From assembly GCF_024979315.1 (NCBI RefSeq), contig NZ_JANLCK010000002.1:1-64000 (forward strand): a stretch of 64,000 bases of DNA, written 5' to 3'. The translations under genes were made by a program, and so were the position numbers. This stretch comes from Herbiconiux oxytropis. GTDB lineage: Bacteria > Actinomycetota > Actinomycetes > Actinomycetales > Microbacteriaceae. The notes beneath the pieces were generated by a model. That model saw only the letters and a list, made by a program, of their open reading frames with translations, was not told the origin of the DNA and did not search any database. Below are positions 60,093 through 64,000 of this stretch, piece by piece (within the stretch, counting starts at the first letter, position 1; the number at the start of each line of letters is the position of its first letter).

Positions 60093-61636
60093 ACCTGGAC
60101 TTCCGGTTCGGGATCGGCCGTGGGAGGAGTGCCGGTCAGGCCCGCCATGGCCCGGCCGATGCGTTCGGTCGTCGCCTGGGCGATCAGGAGATCGGCCACG
60201 ACGCGCCCGGCGAACATCACGAGCACGCGGTCGGCCACGCCGAGCACCTCGTCGAGGTCGTGCGACGCGACGACCACGGCGGCCCCCTCGGCGGCGAGCG
60301 CGGCGAGCCGCTCGCGGATGGCCTGGGCGGCGCGGAGGTCGAGACCCTGCGCGGGTCCGTAGGCGAGCACGGCGCGCGGCGTCTCGGCCGAGCCGAGTTC
60401 GCGCGCGGCGAGGAGCTTCTGCTGGTTGCCTCCCGACAGCCCCGAGGCCAGGAGGTCGGGGCGGGGCGGCCGCACGTCGAAGGCCTGGAGCCTGGCCCCG
60501 ACCTTCGAGGCGGTCGGCCGCCCGACCCGGGAGGAGGATCCGATCGCGGTCGAGTACACCGTCAGGTTCTCCGCCAGCGTCATCGTCGGCACGACGGCCT
60601 CGCTCCGCTCCTCGGGGATCCAGGCGAGGCCGGCGCGCTGGAAGACGGAGGCCGATGCCGAGGCACCGGCCGCCGTGCCCGCGAGGGCGACGGTCCCGGC
60701 GGAGGGCTGCACGAAGCCGCCCAGCACGTCGAGCAGCAGGTTCTGGCCGCTGCCGGCCACCCCGGCGATGCCCACGATCTCACCGGAGCGCACCGTGATG
60801 TCGACACCGTCGAGCGGGGAGTCGCGGGTGGAGGCGGCCACGAGGCCCTCGGCCGCGAGCACGACCTCGCCGATCGTGCGATCGGCGCGGGCGGGCGCCG
60901 CGGCGAGCTCCCCCACCATGAGGCGCGCGATCTGCGAGGGCTCGAGCCCCGCGGCGGATCCGTGGTGCACGTTCTCGCCGTGCGAGAGCACCGTGAGGTC
61001 GTCGGCCACCTGCCTCACCTCGTCGAGGCGGTGGGTGATCAGCACGATCGCGGTGCCGAGGGCGCAGAGCGAGCGGAGGTGGGCGAAGAGCCCGCCCACC
61101 TCGAGCGGGCCGAGGCTCGCCGTCGGCTCGTCGAGGATGAGCGTGTGCGCCCCCTCGGCGAGCGCGACGACGATCTCGCCGAGCTGGCGGTGCGCCTGGG
61201 TGAGAGCCGAGGTGGGGGTGTCGAGCTCCACGGCCACCCCCGCGCGCTCGAGCGTCTCGGTGAGCAGCGCCCTGGCCGACCGCCGGTCGGCGAGGCGGCG
61301 CGGGCCCACGAGCAGGTAGTTCTCCACGAGGCTGAGCTCCCCCACGAGGCTCAGCTGCTGCGGCACCATGTTGATGCCCGCGCGCTTCGCCGCCGCCCGG
61401 TCGCGCGGAGCGAACGGGCGGCCGGCGAGGGTCATCGAGCCGGCGGTGGGCCGCTCGATGCCCGCGAGGAGCTTGGCGAGCGTCGACTTGCCTGCGCCGT
61501 TCTCCCCCACGAGGGCGTGCACGGCACCTGGCCGCACGACCAGCGAGACGTCGTGCAGCGCGCGCACCGGTCCGAAGCTCTTCGAGAGGGACCGCGCTTC
61601 GAGAACGCGATCACCCTGCTCCTGGGAGGCGGTCAT
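60089..61636 (-). CDS. ABC transporter double-domain ATPase (purine-nucleoside importer)
   Basis: A 515-residue ATPase with two nucleotide domains, as in RbsA/YufO. Domain 1 has Walker A GENGAGKST, Walker B LILDEPTASLG and switch ITHRLDE, but the LSVG-type signature is altered to LTQAHRQLGEI. Domain 2 has a degenerate Walker A (GVAGSGQN), signature LSGGNQQK and VASHDLDE. One competent and one degenerate site is usual in this class. It overlaps the BMP gene by one base and adenine deaminase by four. Confidence 0.93.
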   Translation of the reverse strand: MTASQEQGDRVLEARSLSKSFGPVRALHDVSLVVRPGAVHALVGENGAGKSTLAKLLAGIERPTAGSMTLAGRPFAPRDRAAAKRAGINMVPQQLSLVGELSLVENYLLVGPRRLADRRSARALLTETLERAGVAVELDTPTSALTQAHRQLGEIVVALAEGAHTLILDEPTASLGPLEVGGLFAHLRSLCALGTAIVLITHRLDEVRQVADDLTVLSHGENVHHGSAAGLEPSQIARLMVGELAAAPARADRTIGEVVLAAEGLVAASTRDSPLDGVDITVRSGEIVGIAGVAGSGQNLLLDVLGGFVQPSAGTVALAGTAAGASASASVFQRAGLAWIPEERSEAVVPTMTLAENLTVYSTAIGSSSRVGRPTASKVGARLQAFDVRPPRPDLLASGLSGGNQQKLLAARELGSAETPRAVLAYGPAQGLDLRAAQAIRERLAALAAEGAAVVVASHDLDEVLGVADRVLVMFAGRVVADLLIAQATTERIGRAMAGLTGTPPTADPEPEVQV

Positions 61637-62667
61637 CAGCCGATGGTGACCGTGCCGTCGGTGATCCCGGCGATGACCTCGTCGACCTTGGTCGCGACAT
61701 CCGCCGGAACGGTGCCGTCGACGTCGTTGATGGGCTGGTAGACGATGCCGCCGTTCTGCAGGGTCGACGTCACGCCCTTGCCGCCGAACTCGCCGGCCGC
61801 GACCTCCTCGACCCAGGCCTTCACGATCGGGTACATGTCGAGGTCGACGGTCGAGACGTTGTTCGCCAGCGCCGCTTCGCCCGCCGCCGACGAGACGCCC
61901 ACGCTCAGCACACCGGCATCGGCCGCGGCCGAACCGACGCCCGTCGCGATGCCGTCACCCGTCGTGTAGACGAGCTGCGCCCCCTGGCCGATGAGGCCCG
62001 TGGTGGCCGCCGCGGCCGCCTGCGCGTCGTCGAAGCTGCCCGCGTAGACCACCGGCAGCAGCTCGGCGGCCGGGTTCGCCGCTGTGACGCCCTGCTGGAA
62101 GAAGGCGTCGGTGGCCTTGACGAAGTCGAGCTCGAGGCTCTCGACGCGGCCGATCGGCGTGGCCCCCGTGAGCCCGGCGATGTAACCGGCGAGGTAGCCC
62201 ACCTGCGGGGTGTCGTAGGTCCAGGTCTCCACGTTGTCGGTGGAGCGCTCGAGGATGTCAGGTCCCCCCGAGGCGGTGAAGTGCACGTCGGGGAACTGCT
62301 CGGCCACCGAGAAGACCGCGTCGCCGAGCTCGATGCCGTGGCCGATGATGAGGTCGTAGCCCTGGCTCGCGAAGTCGGCGATCACGGGCTCGCTCTCGCC
62401 CGGGTCGGCCATCTGGTCGCGGAGCTCGTAGTCGATGAGCCCCTCGTCCTCGAGCTTCTGCAGAGCGTCGGCGAGGGCCTGGTTGAAGGCGCCGTCGTTG
62501 GTGTTGCCAGGGGTGAGCGCGCCGACCTTCAGCACGTCGTCCGACGCACCCGCGGCATCCGTCGACCCGGAGGACCCGGAGGATCCGGAGGCGCACGCGC
62601 TCAGGGCGAGCACGGCGGAGGAGGCGAGGAGGGCCCCGGCGACGAGGGCGGTGTTTCTTCTGGGCAT
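61636..62667 (-). CDS. BMP-family substrate-binding lipoprotein
   Basis: A 343-residue basic-membrane-protein (Med/BMP) lipoprotein that delivers nucleosides or purines to the importer. The signal peptide ends in lipobox LSAC with Cys25, followed by a Gly/Ser linker. The mature part has VGALTPGNTNDGAFNQALADAL, YDLIIGHGIELGDAV, FPDVHFTASGG, PQVGYLAGYIAGLTG, and AQLVYTTGDGIATGVG. ATG 62667 fits the signal peptide, and GGAA lies about 8 bases upstream. It is the binding protein for the permeases at 56201-58233. Confidence 0.93.
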   Translation of the reverse strand: MPRRNTALVAGALLASSAVLALSACASGSSGSSGSTDAAGASDDVLKVGALTPGNTNDGAFNQALADALQKLEDEGLIDYELRDQMADPGESEPVIADFASQGYDLIIGHGIELGDAVFSVAEQFPDVHFTASGGPDILERSTDNVETWTYDTPQVGYLAGYIAGLTGATPIGRVESLELDFVKATDAFFQQGVTAANPAAELLPVVYAGSFDDAQAAAAATTGLIGQGAQLVYTTGDGIATGVGSAAADAGVLSVGVSSAAGEAALANNVSTVDLDMYPIVKAWVEEVAAGEFGGKGVTSTLQNGGIVYQPINDVDGTVPADVATKVDEVIAGITDGTVTIG

Positions 62668-62729
62668 GGTGTTCCTTTCGGGAGGTGAGTGCGGTGTGGT
62701 GCGGTGGTGCGGGTGGAACGACTGGGGTG

Positions 62730-63398
62730 TCAGGTGGGGGTGTCGGTGAAGCCCTCGGCGAGGGTGGGGCCGACGAACGCGCCGCTCTGCAGGGAGTAGT
62801 GGCCGAGCACCGCGCCCGTGCTCACGGAGAAGCAGGGGTCGAGACCCTCGATCACGGGCGGGGACGCGGGGTGCAGTGCGACGTCGGAGACGCACACCAC
62901 CGGGTGGCCGTGGAGCGTGCGGGCGACCGCCGTGGCGGGGAGCTCGCCCTTCTCCGCGGCGCCGAGGAGGGCGGCCTGGGTGAGGAAGCCGCGCAGCCCG
63001 GGATCGTCGAGGCAGTCGTGCGCCGTCTTGGAGCAGCCGTCGGTCCAGCGGATGCCGCCGCCCGGCAGCACCTCGACCCGGCCGGTCTGCACGCCCAAGG
63101 CGCTCTCCCCCTGCGACTTCACATCGATCGTCAGGCTGAACGAGGATCCGGACCGCACCGAGGTGATGTGCTCGACGTAGAGCGCCTCGGACTTCGTGCC
63201 GGTGACGGTGTAGCCGTCCGGCCAGCCCGCCACGATCGGCGCGAGCTCCACGACGGTGCCGTCGGTCACGCTGGAGACGGACACCTCGGACCTCGCCGAC
63301 ACGGGGTGCTCCGCTTCCGGCAGGAGGGCACCCGCGGCGACCAGGACTGCGGCCAGGAGCACCACGCCCGCCAGCCCGGCACGAGCGGCGACGGTCAT
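62730..63398 (-). CDS. Exported protein of unknown function in the purine operon
   Basis: A 222-residue protein. An N-terminal hydrophobic helix (AGLAGVVLLAAVLVAAGALL) suggests export or a single membrane anchor. The rest is extracytoplasmic and has Cys pairs (GCSKTAHDCLDD and VVCVSD...DPCFSV) that could form disulfides. It lies between adenosine deaminase (ATGA overlap) and the BMP lipoprotein gene (62 bp), so it is co-expressed with purine uptake. I do not recognise a family. An adaptor or surface purine-handling role is only a guess. Confidence 0.7.
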   Translation of the reverse strand: MTVAARAGLAGVVLLAAVLVAAGALLPEAEHPVSARSEVSVSSVTDGTVVELAPIVAGWPDGYTVTGTKSEALYVEHITSVRSGSSFSLTIDVKSQGESALGVQTGRVEVLPGGGIRWTDGCSKTAHDCLDDPGLRGFLTQAALLGAAEKGELPATAVARTLHGHPVVCVSDVALHPASPPVIEGLDPCFSVSTGAVLGHYSLQSGAFVGPTLAEGFTDTPT

Positions 63399-64000
63399 GC
63401 CGTGCTCTCGCTCTGGGGCTCCGGCTCCGGCTCCGTCAGCCCCGCGAGCTCAGCGAGGAGGTCGCGCTTCAGATCGGCGTCGGCGAAGGAGGCGTGGATC
63501 GACTCCGCCGCGAATCGGGCGAGCTCCGGTCTGCCGAACCCGTAGACGGCCGAGGCGACCGCCCAGTCCTCGTCGAGCGTGCAGGCCAGCGGCGCCGGGT
63601 CGTCGGTGTTGAGGGTGACCCGCACCCCGGCCGCGACCAGCCGCGGCAGCGGATGCGACTCCCAGTCGGGGTAGAGCCCGAGCGTGACGTTCGACCGCGG
63701 GCAGACGCCGAGCGGGATGGACTCGTCGATGAGACGGCGGATGAGCGCGTCGTCCTCGATCGCCCGCACGCCGTGGTCGATCCGCTCCGCGTGCAGATGG
63801 TCGAGGGCCTCCCTGATGCCCTCCGGGCCGCTCGACTCCCCCGCGTGCACCGTGCGGTGCAGGCCCGCTGCCTCGGCCGCGCGGAAAGCGGTGCGGAACT
63901 TCGCGCCCGTGGGTCCACTCGCCTTCTCGTCGCCGTCCACACTCAGGGCGACCACGCGCGGCGGTCGGCGGCCGACGAGCGTGTCGACGATCTGCTCGGC
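63395..64000 (-). CDS. add: Adenosine deaminase (C-terminal part)
   Basis: The C-terminal 201 codons are present; the start lies beyond the right edge. It has the catalytic segment HRTVHAGESSGPEGIREAL (HAGE), RIDHGVRAIEDDALI (DHG), SNVTLG and the metal loop VRVTLNTDDPAPLACTL (NTDDP), so it is a metal-dependent deaminase converting adenosine to inosine. Its C-terminus ends in a Glu/Pro-rich tail. It is the first visible gene of the purine operon and overlaps the exported-protein gene by ATGA. Confidence 0.92.
   Translation of the reverse strand, partial: AEQIVDTLVGRRPPRVVALSVDGDEKASGPTGAKFRTAFRAAEAAGLHRTVHAGESSGPEGIREALDHLHAERIDHGVRAIEDDALIRRLIDESIPLGVCPRSNVTLGLYPDWESHPLPRLVAAGVRVTLNTDDPAPLACTLDEDWAVASAVYGFGRPELARFAAESIHASFADADLKRDLLAELAGLTEPEPEPQSESTA

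Overview
The window is very GC-rich with strong third-position G/C bias. It has many GTG starts and many 4-base ATGA/GTGA stop-start overlaps, and its tRNA genes lack an encoded CCA. Tandem LytR-CpsA-Psr genes, a maltokinase, a DUF5997 protein beside an HTH-less LysR-type protein, and a short-ATPase sugar importer all point to an actinobacterium, most likely Microbacteriaceae. No rRNA, CRISPR array or complete insertion sequence was seen.

Layout. 1-6.3 kb: lipoprotein fragment, MMPL exporter with divergent TetR regulator, ATP-grasp enzyme, small stress membrane protein, two alpha/beta hydrolases. 6.4-14.7 kb: a tightly overlapped minus-strand operon for a hydroquinone-type ring-cleavage pathway. 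It encodes 3-oxoadipate CoA-transferase, thiolase, IclR regulator, a CaiB/citryl-CoA-lyase-like pair, a VOC dioxygenase, a carboxylesterase and maleylacetate reductase. 14.9-16.4 kb: DUF445 protein and a hydrolase gene remnant. 16.4-28.8 kb: a second catabolic island. Its left arm (minus) is ferredoxin, ferredoxin reductase, P450, a soluble HtaA-domain protein and TetR. Its right arm (plus) is FCD regulator, FAH hydrolase, VOC dioxygenase, SMP-30, FAD monooxygenase, second FAH hydrolase, CoA-transferase pair and thiolase. It ends beside tRNA-Ser(GCT).

29-42 kb: hydrolase, two tandem LCP proteins, then an importer operon (binding protein, ROK kinase, permease, YhfX-like PLP enzyme, ATPase, SIS isomerase, phosphotriesterase-like enzyme) under a divergent ROK repressor, then an ArsR-SRPBCC pair. 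42-45.6 kb: a Fic enzyme next to a decayed 2.2 kb integrative element in tRNA-Ser(TGA), bounded by a tRNA 3'-half and containing a broken integrase and four small genes. 45.6-54.3 kb: mostly core genes (HAD phosphatase, serS, lipid kinase, maltokinase, pheA, pgm). 54.3-64 kb: a purine salvage operon (adenosine deaminase, exported protein, BMP lipoprotein, ABC ATPase, adenine deaminase, two permeases, GntR regulator) that also carries an acyl-CoA dehydrogenase-like gene.

Taken together, the two aromatic clusters each end in a CoA-transferase plus thiolase and so feed acyl-CoA into central metabolism. The importer and purine operons are scavenging systems. The main novelty candidates are the undefined P450/HtaA/FAH pathway, the hydroquinone operon without an aldehyde dehydrogenase, the YhfX/phosphotriesterase importer operon, and the tRNA-Ser mini-element.
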